A stretch of DNA of 64,000 nt from Ascaris suum (GCA_013433145.1 CM024176.1:5628520-5692519); one strand, 5' to 3'; positions 1 through 17,379 are shown, counted from the first letter of the stretch. The notes: generated by a model from the letters alone, not told the origin. A program made the numbers and translations.

Positions 1-541
1 AAAAGTTGCGATTTTCACGTGTAAAGTTGCTCATCTATTCAAAGAGCTCGGTTTACTCGATTTCCTCAACCGAATCTGAAAATCTTCGATTCTAAGAATG
101 CTTTAAATTGATTCAAGCGCGATTTGATGCTAGCGACTAGTGAAGAGAGTTTCTTTTGCCAATAAGGGACTTGTGCGCGAATGTCACTGTCGGCCTATCT
201 GTGTCGTGGAAGATCTCCTGTATTGACATCATGAGATGAACGATTCAGTAAAAAAGTTGGAGCGCGATGACAACAACAAAGTTCCAACCGGTTTCAGAGC
301 TGAAGCGATTTTATTGGCATAACGTCATAAAGAAAGAGATCTTTTCTTGTTAGGTAAAGTCAACTGCCATACAACGTCGTCACATTCTTCGGCTTCCTCC
401 TAACAAACTACATATGAGGAAAACTATGGTTCAGCTGTTCTGCTGCACCATTCCTACTGCATGTGCAAGTTAATTCTATCTCCATTCATTCTCTTAACTG
501 ACTCATTAACAACATTTTTTAAAGCATTTCTCGTTTTCTAG
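1..541. other. Intron or 5' flank of the chitinase gene, no exon recognised
   Basis: The next exon (from 542) encodes a mid-domain part of a GH18 chitinase, so earlier exons, including the one with the catalytic DxxDxDxE motif, must lie further left. I looked for that motif and for a signal peptide here and saw neither. The stretch ends in a pyrimidine-rich acceptor just before 542. It is most simply read as an intron. Confidence 0.6.
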
Positions 542-3500
542 GAGATGTTGGCAGCCGCTGAAGCCGAAGCAGCGCAAAGTGGTCTCGAGCGTTTGCTGTT
601 GACGGCTGCCGTAGCAGCTGGAGAATCAAACATTAACAACGGCTATGATGTACCGGTGATCGCGCAGTAAGTTCATTTGATGCAGGAAAGATTGCTCAAC
701 AATTGGTGCTGAATCAACCTCCAAGACGCATGTTCACTGCACGTAATCATCATGCAGCTATTTGCTGCCTTGCGTAAGGAGACTGTTCCACAGTCCATGT
801 CAGCACTGCAAAAGTGCATTACGGACTGTTACTTTTTCCAGATCTTTAGATGAGACTTTAGCAGTACAGAGCTCGGAACTAGCAGAACTTCCCAGCAGTG
901 TTATTACTGACTTCAGTTTGCTTGTTTAAACAATGGAAAGATAGACCAGAAAGCGTTTCGGAGCAAAGCAGAATCCTGTGCTGAAATAATGTGAGCAGGA
1001 CGACTGAATCCCCTCCGCTGATTCTCGATTGCGATCCTCGAAATCACTCTTCTTTGTTTCATCATAACACCATACACTATTGAAACTGTCCTTTTCAGGT
1101 ACCTCGATTTCATATTGCTTATGTCATATGACTTTCACGGAGCTTGGCAATCACAGACCGGTGAAAATAGTCCTTTGTATGCCCGAACCGATGCGACAAC
1201 TTACCAAAAGACTCTGAGTACTGTAAGTCGCATTCGCAGCGTTTTAGTGGAACGATCTCAGAACAAAGCTTCAGATACGAATTAAATCTTCCATACGAAA
1301 TAATTTATCAAAACAACTCCGGAAATATAACCAAAAATTTTTTTCCATTGTACAGAAATTTTTTCCAGCAGCATCGTTAATAATGTCATGTAGACTAAAC
1401 AGTTTTGTTAAGCGAAACTGCTTGAGGACCGTAACCGACAATGCCTAGAGAATCCGCTTCTACAGAAGTGGCGCTTTCCTATTTCCACTTGAGCCTTTTT
1501 TCGAAACTCTGAGACTATTTATACTTAGACAGGCTTCCCCCCCCCACAAAGGAACCAATTTTAAGAGTGCATCTTTAGCGTTGCTCCTCACAACTTGATG
1601 CTCATTGTTTTTATCAACTCTTCCAAGATAGCAGTAAGGTGATACATGGTGACATCTAATAACCGGTCAGTACCCTTGAGGGTTTCTATACTCCGCAGCA
1701 TATAAAATTTCCGTTCGAGAATGTTCGTTTTCCTATCGAGAACGGCTAAAGTCTATTTGTTCTCACCGATCGCTTTTGGAGGAGTTATGGGCAAATAGCG
1801 CACTATGAAATCTGCAAATGTGATTTTATGCTTTATGCGGTCAAACAACGGCAAAAACGAGCTTTCGTTTAAGCATTTATACGAGATATCGAACGCTTGA
1901 GGGAATGTCTATATTATTCAGGTTTTCATAAGGTACTGGAAATCTCTGCAAAATGAAATGCAATTTATGCTGCCTCATTGTTGTAAGATGAGGTGCCATT
2001 TGGAAAAATTTATGGAATGCTGGAAAATGTGCAATTGCGCATGACGGCGTCCCCACAGCTGTGCACACGTGCTCGCGCCTGAGCTGTCCGTCTGTTTCCA
2101 GGAGAGTTGCTAATCACACACCATGCGTACAATGTCTGTAGTGTCTTCTTGGGAATTTCGAAAGAAATAAAATTCGGCCTGCACCGAAATGTGGTGCATA
2201 TCGCTTCGAATGACCATTTTCTTCAGTATTTTTGGTCATCTGAATTTATTTTTAGAATTGGGCTGCAAACTACTGGGCATCGAAAGGCATGCCACGCAAT
2301 AAGATCATCGTTGGAATCGCAACATATGGCAGGGGATGGACTTTATCGAATCCATCAAACACCGGCCTTGGTGCTCCAGGAACTGCTTCGAAGCCTACAC
2401 CTTATCTTAGAGAAGCAGGAATCGCCGCCTACTATGAGGTTCTCTGAACTTTCGAAGAACATCGAAGTTCTTTTCAAGGGAATGGATGGCTTCTGAAGTA
2501 CTTTGCACGGATATTTCAAATTTAATGACTTCTGCGAGTTGTAAGGATAACCAGTTTCATATATGAATATTTTTAAGAGGTGCTTATAGATTTGTGTCAT
2601 TGTTCGGAGGACCAGTCGGAACCACTGCGTTTCTTCTGGCGCTGTATTTTGGAAGGTAGAGGATCTCTTAAGTAAGCCTTATATCCAACTGAGTCCTAGG
2701 AGATCTTGGTATCGAAAGCTTTGTCTTTCTTCGTGAGGCTAGCCATTTTTCACTGCAAGAAACATTCTTGCACGTCTACGCTTAGATAAAGGAATGTAAA
2801 AACTTCTGACTGGGTGGAGGAAATCGGCCGTAGACTGGTTGTGTGCGAGATGTGGAAGTTGGCAGTTTCCAAGCAGATTGCACGACTCTCAAAGCGCTCA
2901 TTGGAAAGTCTAAATAATCTGTGGACATCTTCTTCCCTTTCAGCTCTTGGGCAAAATTCTGCCTGATGTCTGATATTTAAGATCCTTGCGCGATTATTGA
3001 CCAGGAAAAGGAACAGCTAGAATCACCTAAACATACGATCAAAGGTGATTAGGAAGCTGATTCTCAACAATCCAAATCCAAATTCATTCATTTAGAACCT
3101 TGTCGGTTGACCTACTCTTCCTTCAAAAGTTTTTCGTTCCTACATCACTTCGACATCAGTGGCGTGACGTTCATAATCTCCGCATCCACTTTCTATAGTA
3201 CGACAACGGGGAAAGCCAAATTTCCTCAGCAAATACGAGCAATGAGTGTCCAAAACCTTCAAGTTAGCTTAGAAATGATACTGAGAACTAGCACACATTG
3301 ACGAGTTTCCTTCTGTTACTGCCTCTTTCGGATCCATTATTTGGAAATTTTGTACGTCAACCCTCCTTTTTCTCTATGCCCCTGACATGTTGTCTTTAAA
3401 TAGCCTCTACAGAAAACAGAAGGAAATTATTAACAGTTCTCCAGCATCAGTTCAATTCGGCGATTTTCTCTCGCCTCGATTACAACTTTTTTACAATTCA

Positions 3501-6500
3501 TTTTAACACAGTCCGTTGCACCATATCGGCTGCGTGAAAATGATGTAAGACTTGTTGCTTCGGATGCGATAACTGTCGAAACAGGCATGAACCCTCGCTC
3601 ACCCTCCATCCTGTCCCTCACTTCCCCTCCCTCCGCCCCCCCCCCCTGGCCTCTCACCTATATTTTGGGAAAAAACAAAACTATTCCAAGCGAAAATCAT
3701 TTGAGGAACATCATGCCCGTTATGAAAAAAAAGCGAATACAATAGATGTTTTCAGAGCAACGTTGAATTAAATGTGGTGAATCAAATTAATTATGTTATT
3801 GATTGCGAAGCAGTATGAGGCCGACTCAGTGTATGATATTTGAAGCTATGTGATATGTTATCGAACGGTGGGCAACGTTTCTGGGATGACGAACAAAAAG
3901 TGCCGTATCTCGTGCAAGGTAATCAATGGTTCGGCTATGATGACGTGGAATCGGTCACCATTAAGGTAGGTGATAAGGTTTAAGCTCAAATGGAGCTTCC
4001 CAGAAATTGGAGCTTTCCAAATACGAAAAATTTCAATGCCTTTATGAGAGCTTTTGATGGCTTATGAGAAAACGACCGCTGTGGCCATTAACTGAGAAGA
4101 ACGCGACAATCCAACTGCGATGAAAATAATGACAGTTTTCCCTCCTCGTGGTTTGGTGAAAAATACCTGAGAGCGTCGCACAGCATTTGCCACTGATGTA
4201 GTGTGTTGCCTGCTTTGTGCTCAGAAGTAATGTTAGCAGTCAACGTCATACGGCAGTGAAATGAAATGAAGCCAATGAAGGCATCATTTTGCAGATGCAT
4301 TACATAATAGACGAAGGATTCGGTGGTGCATTTGCATGGACCCTCGCTCTCGACGACTTCAGGGGACAGTGCCCTGATGACAACGGGGTGCGCTATCCAC
4401 TCATCAGTCTGTTCGGTGAAATACTTGGAAGCAACGTAGTTCCCGTATGTTTTTTTCCTCTTTAGATATAACATCTATTATGGTCACTTTTGAAGCTTGT
4501 CACTATAACACATCTTTTGCAAGGCATAACATGTGCTGCAAATTGAAGGAGCGTTTACCGATAGCAGAACATATTGTCACCTCGAAATGTTTTGGAACAA
4601 GAAATTGCGTCCGTCATTCCACTACGCCCTTTTTTTGAAGAATTTCCTTCATAGACTTTTAAAATTATTACTGACCAACCTACGAGGGAACAGTAGCAAT
4701 TTAAGACATGTACACGCAGCGGAAGTGTCATGAATCAGGTAATCAAAACCAGGTTGGAAGACGCTACAAATCAGACTGCTGGCTCGCGGTACCCGCCAAA
4801 GATCTCTCTGAATTCCGCCGAGCTTTGGATTGGAACGCATAAATTCGAACGATATAAGAACCGACAGTGTTAAATATACTAGTACAGAAAAATAGAAGTG
4901 TGATGCTACCACCAGTGTCTCAGATTCTGGTCGTCTATGAAGGAGTGCATGTCCTTAACTCGATGCATATTTTATCGGCTACTAATGCTGCAGTGAAGCA
5001 AAAAGTTTTTTATCTAGAATTGCGACAAGATCTCTGCTTCGGGGTCCCTGAATTTTAGAGTTTTTCTAGTTTGGGTTCCCCCATTTCGGAACACAAAAGA
5101 AGGTTATGGAAATGACGCCTTCAGGAGCTGTTGTGCACATTGATAAAATTGTTCATTTGGTTTTACAATGCTAGCAGATTTTCAAACTATTCCCATTAAA
5201 CATTGTATAGAAAAAGCCGTAAGAGTTCTCTCACGACAGCACAGCAATTTCACATGCCGATTTCTGGTGATCTGAAGCTTTCAGAAGTGCTTTTTTCCGA
5301 TAGAATCTGTTGAAAGATCTGCTACGCTTGATGCAGAAAGAATTTAGGTCCATAACAATCTGCAAACGGGAGCGGAACTTCTCAACACCAAACTCATAAT
5401 CCCAGTAAAGAAAGGACGTAAGGGACGCTCCATATTCTTATGATTCGATAAAGATAGAGGCAAAACATGTCTTGCCCGTATAAAGGTCTCAGGACAAAAT
5501 TTGAATTCATGTGAAACCGCTCAAATAATCTCGACCGCAGTCGCACCAGCTTGGAAAGAGCGGTATTGTCGATGGAACGGTGTGAGGAAGGTGCTGGGAA
5601 GGAGTGGATCATGTGACAACTGTTTATAAATTGCTGTCCTTCTGAGGGAGGATGTACTGATGAAGTTTATTAGGAGCGTCCTGTCCAGCTCCTATATTCT
5701 TCTAAAAGAGCCGTTTTTAATAATGGTGCGTATGCCCGACAAGGGCTTAGAATTCGCAGCATATCCTAGAAGGAATTTTTTTCAAGAGAGCACTTTTCTC
5801 TGATGTTTTAATTTAAGCCTCAGAATTCCGCTGCTTTGAGATCCCTTCAAACCGCCAATGTGCGATAGCATCGCCAAATTACAAAGGGTAGAATACGGGG
5901 CCCCCATTGGATACGCAACGCCTGTCTATTTGCATGAACATGTCCGTTAAATTTGCTGCCCACGCGACCGCTCTAAACGTTCTCCGCTCAAGACATGCTG
6001 TGCACTTCTGTTGCTCCGGCAAGGAATACAGGCCACTTGCATCATTTTTTGAGTTTGCAGCCTCGCGGTTTTGGTCCATTACTTCGTGCATCTGCGGAAA
6101 AATTAAAGGAAGATGAAAAGTCGTCTACGTAAAAACGAACGCATCATCGATGAGACTGTTAGTTAACCACACAGTAGGCTGTTTTGCAAATTGATCTCCG
6201 AGAGAGCCACTGAACATATAAAATGTTATCCTTCTATGAGAAATCGCTCCCTTCTGAGAACTTGAACTTAACTGCGCTAAGTGAAAGTAGTGGCAAGTCG
6301 TCAGAGGTTATAAGAAGCTGTTCATTCATATATCTGCTTCTGCGCTGTGGAATGCTTGGCTTCAAGAACATAATCATGAACGAAGCGGCCTAAAATAATG
6401 AAAACGAGGTGAGAGAAGGGAAAACAAATGTTTTGTGAAATAAAGTAGCATAATATTTTTATCGTCCTCGGTTTGTTCCGACCATGGCTCATTGCTGCAT

Positions 6501-7461
6501 CTCAAATTTCTCCTCCCGTTCATATTCTTTATAATGCCTATTCCTCATTCATACTAATAATGTTTTGTTATATATACTACTACACCAGAGAGATACTCTC
6601 GCATTGCACATGTTAGCGAACGCTCAAAGAAGAGCGTCTGGAGCGGATAAGGAGGCAGTTAATTTTGCTCCACGCTGCCTCACTTCAGTTCTCCAACTTA
6701 TATTATTTATTGTCTGACAGTCAAGGCGGCATGTTGGAGTTTAATTTCCGGGAGGAGATCGCAGTGTCTAAAATAAAATGTCAACAGTGTATATTCAAGA
6801 TTTTCCTCTGCTATTGCTTCAGACAGTGCAGCCTACACCACAAACGAGCACACGGACTTCTCCAGTAACACAACCATCCACTCAACCACCTCTGGTGACG
6901 TCGACAAACCAACCAGGAGGTGGGTCCTGGAATCACTCTGAAAATGCTTTCATTTGAGAATGTGACAACTTAAGCAATTGTTTGCAGCCATCTGTTAGGT
7001 AAAAGAATCGAAGTGAAAACTGATACGGAGATCCTATGAAACTGTGTACGCTGTATCCCATTTGCCTTTTGCAGTGATCGTAGCCTCCTTCCCTCTCAAT
7101 TAGTGTTATCGATCCCGCAGGTATTTGAACCTTGGTCTTATGATCAGTACTTTTTGACTTTTCCTCAGATGAAAAACATTGTTAATGGACACTTCACCAG
7201 GGCAGCTCGATCCTAGGAAGATTATTTGTCATTTAAAAACTCTTCACTCATCTTTGAATTCAGTGAAGTTCTGAAATCATTTATCGCTTTGCAGAATTCA
7301 TCTGCACGTCCGATGGATTCTTCACCGACCCCACAGACCCAACCCGTTTTTATCGTTGCGTATCTGGCGTAGCCTACCCATTCAGCTGCCCAAGTGGTAC
7401 CATTTTCAACCAAGAAGTCGAATCGTGCGTATTTGGCGATTCGAGCAAACGCAGCATTTGA
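542..7461 (+). CDS. cht: GH18 chitinase with C-terminal CBM14 domain (5'-partial, 7 exons)
   Basis: Secreted endochitinase cleaving beta-1,4 GlcNAc polymers (cuticle, eggshell or pharyngeal chitin). Exons read as 542-666, 1099-1222, 2256-2438, 3846-3965, 4295-4444, 6823-6919 and 7295-7461; all phases agree and give 321 residues plus TGA. Exon 2 carries the core strand [16 protein letters not shown], typical of GH18. Exon 3 has the [13 protein letters not shown] stretch, exon 4 [15 protein letters not shown], and exon 5 the closing [13 protein letters not shown] with the substrate-stacking Trp. Exon 6 is a Thr/Pro/Ser linker. Exon 7 is a peritrophin-A (CBM14) domain with Cys spacing as in chitin-binding proteins, then a short tail. 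The catalytic DxxDxDxE exon is outside the window. Most acceptors are good; the one before 3846 is weak. The 2.4-kb intron 4445-6822 might hide another linker exon. No break seen. Confidence 0.93.
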
Positions 7462-10400
7462 ACAGGTAATCATTCAGTCACTCAAAAATACGATTGAATA
7501 AGCAATTAATGCGCTATCTGTAATCTAATTGGGCTGTCGGATAAGCGAGCTTGCGACTATCCCTTTCTTAGCTGTGCCCCTTCATGGCAAAAAGTGTCGA
7601 AGAAAAATAGAGCCTCAGGGGTCAAATTTTCGTGACAGAAAGGGTTTAATCGATCGATCGGTTCGTGACAAAATCTTTGAGAGGACCAGTTTAGTTTCAA
7701 TTTGCCGTAAATCGACTTGAAGCTTAGAAAATCCGGTGCAGTCATATAGGCTGCATATATTAAAAGAAGCTGTTCGCATTGCAAAGGTTTTTTAAATGAT
7801 GAAATGCTACATTTTTTTCATCTGCGAATAGACAGAAAGCTCGAAATATCGAAATCTCTATCGATCTCTAAAAACCAACGAAACTGCTACAAATAATTCC
7901 TGCAACGTCTAATGATCCCATTTTTTATTATCTAGCCCAGAATTCGAGAAGCATTATGTTGTTGCCGTTAAGTCGATAAGAAATGATATAATACAGGGAT
8001 TTCTAAAACGATTTCCATGCCACATTTCTGTGAGTACTGACAAGAAGATGAGAAAAGCACCTCGGAAGCAGTAAAAAAGCAAATTTAGGAGCGACTTTAA
8101 AACAGCATTTCATTATGCATAGTGACAAGCACTGCAGAGGTTTGCCACGTACAATAAGTGTGTGTGCAACTGATGCAATTTAGGCACCCTTAGAAATGAA
8201 ATTCATGCAAGGAACGTTTCCGAATAATAGAATATAGAGCTAATAACAGTTGAGGCTGTTACTAATGGATAAATTTTTTGGCTTCTGATAACCAGAATGA
8301 TAGGTAACATGCAAAATGCTAACGCGCGATGATCTCGTCTACGAGGTGCCACAGTGTTCGATGTGCCAAAGGTGGGGGATTCGGAAAGAGGTAACAAGCA
8401 AGTCTTAGCTAAACGATGTCCTTCGGAACCGTTGCCTAAATGAAGTCCAGTTTGAGGTAAACGTTGACAATCCGAAAGCGTTTAACACCAACGTGTGCGC
8501 AGTGCAAATGGTCAGCAGTGACATGACATGCAACCTTGCACATACGATGCTCGTGCAATGCAATATTGCCTAGTTCTCTCTCTCATCACCACCCATCAAG
8601 CGGCTTTTCGAGCAACTTAAAAACGGCCGCATTTAATAAGAATTCGTAGTGATTCTGATTGCATGTAAAAAGAGTGCTTCAGAAGCAAATGGTACAGCGA
8701 GAACGAGGGGTAGCGTGTTCAGACGAGTACTTTGCTCATCGCCAGAAACCGTGGTCGCATCGTTCACTGCTGTCGTCCTTTTTTCTAGAAGTGAACTGTT
8801 GTGTCTGCAAAAAAACAAAAATCTCACAGGTTTCTCAAGAAGGAAATGCATCTCTCAGCCGAGAACACGAAAAAGAGTGAAGGTTTTATGATCCCCTTTT
8901 TTGGATGTTTTTTCTCCTCTAAAATCTACGCTAAAAAGCAAGTTCTTTGAGGAAAGTCCTTCTCCTTCACACCTTTGAAGAAAAATAACATTTCAATGGA
9001 TTTTAGATTCGTCCTGAAGAAAGAGAGTGCTCATCCTCTAATCAAGTTCCTGCAAGACTAGTTAAGGTGCTGATGACAAGGAATAGTCTGGGAGTGCTAA
9101 AATCCAGATGCCTGCCATATGTGATAAACTCGATTCATTCGCCGCTTAATTCCGAATCTTTATTGTCACACTTAGCAACGTCATAATTGCAGTAGCAATC
9201 CCTCAAACTTCTCATCTATAGTCAAGCTTAAAACTCGATTTTAAACTCTTGTACAGGAGAAAACTGTAATAAACTTTGAAAAATACATAAATGACAATTT
9301 TGAAGAGAACGGTAAGTAAAACGATGAAAATATAAGAGATGGATCAGCAAGAAATTTTTTTAACGCTCTGTTTCTCGAAAGTCGAAGAGAGCCGAAATCA
9401 GGCCTCCTGGAATTTTTTATTCACCATTTGAATTCCCCACAGCATCCACTTCTTTATTCCCTGATAGCAGCCACACTCTTTTCCAGGTCTCTACTTTCAG
9501 ATTCACACCTCGTAACCCGCTGCAAATTTTAAGAAAGGGCTTTTGAGCACTTTTCCACCATCTCATCCTAAAATCACTCTTCATTTTGCAACAATACCCC
9601 ATATTGTTGACATGCTGCTTAAACCCGAAAGGTACGTCCACTTGTGGGAGATAGAGGGCAGTATTTCTCTATCTTCATCGACCTCTCGACAAATATAAGT
9701 TTGTAGTTCATAATTTCATTGCCGATGTGAAACTTAACCCAGCTCACGGCCACGATTAATACTGCGAAAAGCGGAAAAGAAGCAAATCTTGCAGCAAAAA
9801 AACGACACTATATGAAGTGTGGAAATGAAATGATCATGTGGCTGAATATCGGTACTGCTTGTTGATATGTCATCAGATTCATTTGAACGACTTTTTTTTT
9901 CGGCTTGAATAGTGCTTTAAAAAATTTTGCCCATTCAAGATCCAAGTGAGACTTCACACCCTGTGGTCTACTTTAATTACTCATTGCTTTAAAAGACTAA
10001 CATTCAAGTTTTAGCTCCTCCTCGATACTTCCTATCTGACCCTTTTCTTTTGCAGTTGACACGAGAGAGTATTTCGAGCGGCGATGAAGCAACTTATACG
10101 ATCAAGTTGCCGACGATGCAAACGCTTCGATGCGTTTCTTATAATGCCGTTTTCTATTTCTGTCTTCAGGTAGATAGACCACCTTTAATGATTAATTCAG
10201 TATAATTTCACCTGTGATATTTGTTTTCTCAGTTGTTGTTTGCTTGTTGCTATCAGAATTCAGGATACTGCAGATGATATCGATCCCGAATCATATCACT
10301 GATGATAAAATGCTTTTTTAAGAGAACTGCAATATTTAAGCTCCTATTTCTGCGACAGCTGCATATCAGTTAAAAAATAAATGACTGTTTAATGAACGTG

Positions 10401-11799
10401 CTCGCTCTCCGCACGCTACCACTTCCAAGAGATATTTTCAAGGCGGTATTTTCAGTAGTTCTATAATTCCATGCCTATATCGACCAAAAAGAATTTGTTC
10501 TTATTTGTTCCCGTGAAAACCTACACATCACTTCAAAAAATCTTAGAGCGTACTTGTGGTTACTCAACATTCGCCTAAATTGGCGAGCCATTCTTCCTAT
10601 TATTCATTGGAAAGGAGCAAAGGGCGGGCGCGATGATGCGCGAACCTGTTCAACAATACACCTATTCGTTAGCAGCTCAGAAAAAAAGTTGCTTTGGTAT
10701 TGTGAGTGTATAAAAGCATTCAAACGGCATTACGGAGCTCTGATTACACAGACCCAACCCTTTGCTACAAGCCATCTGCTAAGCGTTGGTTATTACCTGC
10801 AACCGAGTGCCTCCACTGTTCTGCAGCTAATTACACCTGTTTAGGTGAATTTTCGGCGAAAACGATTGCGTTTCCAACAAGTGCCCACTCAAGAGATCGG
10901 CGCGCAGTATCAGTAATGTCATATCAGCAAAATGCGTGGTATAACTCTCATTTTATAATTCTTCTTGAAGAATGGCGCATACTGCATGGATATAAAGCTT
11001 TCAGAATATGAGCTTGCTGTATCTAAACAAGCTGTGCTTAAGGGTCAGGTTCATACAATATTATACGAAGTACCTGGCCTGAAAAACAATACTTACATCT
11101 GTATTATGCTATTTTGCTTGGATTTTCATATGCATGCTCGAGACGATGGAGACTAATTTATTGCAAAGGAAAAGACAGCTCTAAAGAGAGAGTGGCAGAC
11201 GGACGTGCAACGTGCACTGGCCAGTAATACTAAATTTGCGCCAGCCTTTGCGTGAGGACGTTCTGCAGCTAGTTATATTTTCCTGAGCTTACACGTGGCC
11301 CTCACAAGTACATCGACATACGGTTGCCTTCAAAGCGTTTGCCACCGCCGGCGACGGTCTCTGAGCTGTGCCGCTGAGTCTTTTCAACAATCGCACAGCA
11401 TTCCCCATTACTTTGTCTTTTCAAAATCAATGCTACGATCTGAGATGCTGGGTTTGCTGTTATCTCGTCATGTAAACTAGTTCCAACCGTTCGTTGTTTG
11501 CAGCGTTTCTTTTTTTTTTGAAAATGGTGCACGTGATATTTTTCACAGCCACACCATGTTTGCACGTAAGCCTCAGTATATCAACGGTTCCTCGAATCTT
11601 AGGTTCAACATTTTTAGAGTGGCTCGTTCAAGTCTCTGCTCGTCGCAATGTTCTGGTAATTCCCTCAAACCGAAGAATGCATCTTTGAGAAATCGAGGTC
11701 TAACGTAACGGGTCGTTACCGCAATGTCAAAAGCGACCGATATCCCAGCCAGTAAATTACAAGCCTGCGCCAAAGGTTCCCTTTGATGCATCTATCTAG
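7462..11799. other. Intergenic, no recognisable gene
   Basis: Downstream of the chitinase stop I found no family I recognise on either strand. Open frames are short (75-101 codons) and lack convincing splice context. The longest are 10706-11011 (+) and 9417-9641 (-); the latter is rich in Trp, Lys and Gly but matches nothing I know. A possible exon-like piece follows a good TTTTGCAG acceptor at about 10056, without further support. The rest is AT-rich single-copy-looking DNA. Confidence 0.5.
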
Positions 11800-11829
11800 T
11801 ACTTTGAGAAACACAAGAATTTGAGGAAC

Positions 11830-12720
11830 GCACGTGCACAAGTGCATGGAAGGTGTATACACGAGCACACATCTACACGTGCATAGGCATAAGCCCACAC
11901 GCGCATATGTGCGCCGACATATGCCATAACAGATGAATCGAGAATGCGTACGTGTACGCAGAAGCATGAGCGCACCGGTCGGCATACGATAGAATAGCTG
12001 CAAGGATAGCTGCACTCGCACAGCTGCAAGGATAGAATAGGTGCAGCATTCACACGCGCGTAAGTCTGAATGAACGCGCCAACACACGCCGCTAGGTCGC
12101 GCGGGCATGCGTTTGTGCTTGGATATCTATGAGTACAAGCATACCGCGCGCACAAGCATCGCTGCAGGCGCACACGTGACCAAGCGCAAACGTTCCCTTA
12201 CACTCAGAAAAGACAAGCATAAATGCGAGGTTGCGCATACTTGTGCAAACGCACACGCACAAATGCAATCACCTGAAGATTAACACTCGCGCACGCACGC
12301 GCTCCTGCATGTACATCGACACATGCTTGAACGCGCGCTTGCGGCTGCGAGAACGCATGTTCGAATGCACGCGCACGCGCACAGGCGCATCCAAGCGGAT
12401 AAGATCACGTGTGCGGAGAATTACACACACGCGTGTCGACACTGGCCCATGAGGGCCTACGAGTGCTGCACTGTACGTGAACTCGTACGCAAACATGCTC
12501 ACGTGAACTTTTATTTTTCTGAATGCTATCACGGCACTTCGCGCACACGCACACATACGATGGTGGACGCAAAGATACGCGCACTTATGGACGCATACGC
12601 GTATACACACGCACACAGACATGAATCCGCACACGAACTCTACACGCACAAGGATACAAAATGCGAAAGTGGGCACGCATACGCAGAGTACACGCACATG
12701 TGCACGCGCGCGATCAGAGT
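11830..12720. repeat. Degenerate CA/CG-rich alternating purine-pyrimidine tract
   Basis: About 900 bp is dominated by short irregular runs such as ACGCACACGC, ACACGTGC, GCGCACACAC and CATACGCG. There is no fixed period, so this is not a clean microsatellite, but alternation of purine and pyrimidine is kept over long stretches and CpG is far more frequent than in the AT-rich flanks. Open frames on both strands (61-150 codons) are Arg/His/Thr/Cys-rich by-products of the composition, not genes. Such alternating CG/CA sequence is the classic type able to adopt Z-DNA. Confidence 0.8.
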
Positions 12721-12779
12721 TCTAACAAGTGCCACTTGCGATTTCGCCACTATGGCATGTGCAAAAAACTTCTAGTAAA

Positions 12780-14338
12780 CGTAGTTGAATGTGAAAATAC
12801 TTGATGGTTCAAAGATCTCACACCATAAATTCACATCGGCGAGGGCAATGTGCTCTTCCAAGTGCAAGAGCAGCATTGCCCGGCTACGCTTGTGCCCCAG
12901 TTCCAACTCTAGTGGCACACAACAACAATATTCGAGATACCCTTGAGTGGCATGTAGCTGCGATAGGCGGTTATACCTATCATTCAAGCGCATTTCAATA
13001 ACGTTACTGCATCCTTTGAACGACCTCGTTAAGTTGTTCAACGCGACGCCACGTCGGTGCTCTCTGCTGAATTTTTCAGTTGCTTCAGTTCTCGAGAACG
13101 GCAAAGCGGAAGTCGCACTTACATTTCAAAAACTTCAGGCTTCATTTTTAGCAATCTACCAAGTGGGGTGTTTTTTCAAACATGTAGTTCCATTCCATCA
13201 TGTAAATATAGTATCTCCTGTTACACGTGAGCTCCTTCACGAGATACCCATACCACATTGCACTTGTTCGCCTCAAAACATGCTTACACTGTGCCTCTAC
13301 GTGCTTGTCAAGAGAACGATGCTATGATTAACTGACTGCAGTAGTATGGCACTGTGTTGCGCGGTATAGTTTGAAGCAGTGTGGGTAATGTCACCCTGAA
13401 CACTTCATCTTGGCCATTAATTAGACTTCATTTTATTTATTGATTAGGCTTGAACTCCGAGAAAAAAATTTTTGGATGACCTTGATTTTGCATGCTTCAT
13501 TATTCAAAGTTGCTCCTTCGTCGAAGTGCCATGCAACACCAGCCGATCATTGTTAGTAGTCGTCATACCAGCCGCTTTCTTTCAGTCTAGAGAATAAACG
13601 GAGAACAAATTCGCTGACCACTTCCCAAAATCCACTTCTTGAAAAAATACCAGACTTTATTCAGGACTTTGAAAACCACACTAAATAAAGCAAAAATTCA
13701 CCACTGAGTTTTCTAAGCGCAGTGCGCTATGTATTCCCATCGTTTTGTATTGGCAACTACACGTTTTCATGATTCATTAATGAAGGATTTCAACATCGAA
13801 TTTTCCGAGTTCTGCTGGTGAATTTAGGCTTCAGTGCTACATTAATATACAACATAAGAAGCAGTGAAGCCGGTTGGCCTATCACAAAATGCAGTCGTGA
13901 CTGTCTAAGACAATTACGTGCAGCGAGTGATCGCCATTGTGCTCTTTGTATTTCAGCAGAATTCAACCGTTTGTCGAAGACATCGCCTGCTTATCTTATC
14001 TTCCTTTCCTGTCTGCATTTGTCTTCATTCCTGTACGGCGACCGTCATCTACTGCAGCCTCCGTAAAGGGTAAGAGCTTTCCATATCGGCCGTGTAGTAG
14101 GTAGGACATGTCTTTATTCATTAACGTTGCCGGCTAATAATCCTGTCCCGCTTCATCCTTGATCAAGCTATTTTTGTTCTCAACGTGGAAAGGGGAGGTA
14201 AGGATCCATGTCTATTTTGTTGTTATTTTATATCCACGTTGCAGTTGTATCTATTTAAGACACTAAACGAAAAAAGGTCGGTAGAAAACGCGGGAAAATC
14301 CTCCTCTACTACGACTCATTCGCCCACAAATATACAAC
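12780..14338. other. Intergenic, no recognisable gene
   Basis: Short open frames only (up to 126 codons at 12947-13327 +), with no family, domain or splice structure I can support. Composition returns to AT-rich after the CG-rich tract. Confidence 0.5.
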
Positions 14339-14341
14339 ATA

Positions 14342-17379
<3,038 letters not shown>

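Noticed and set aside
7085..7165. tRNA-like T-arm on the minus strand near the chitinase
   Set aside because: A GGTTCAAATACC-like stretch exists, but no D arm at proper distance and no acceptor stem.
9417..9641. 74-codon minus-strand frame
   Set aside because: Looks soluble and basic but has no recognised family, no splice partners and no second copy in the window.
11716..12775. Overlapping 125-150-codon frames on both strands
   Set aside because: Arg/His/Cys/Thr-rich composition follows from the alternating CA/CG tract; no start or splice context and no family.
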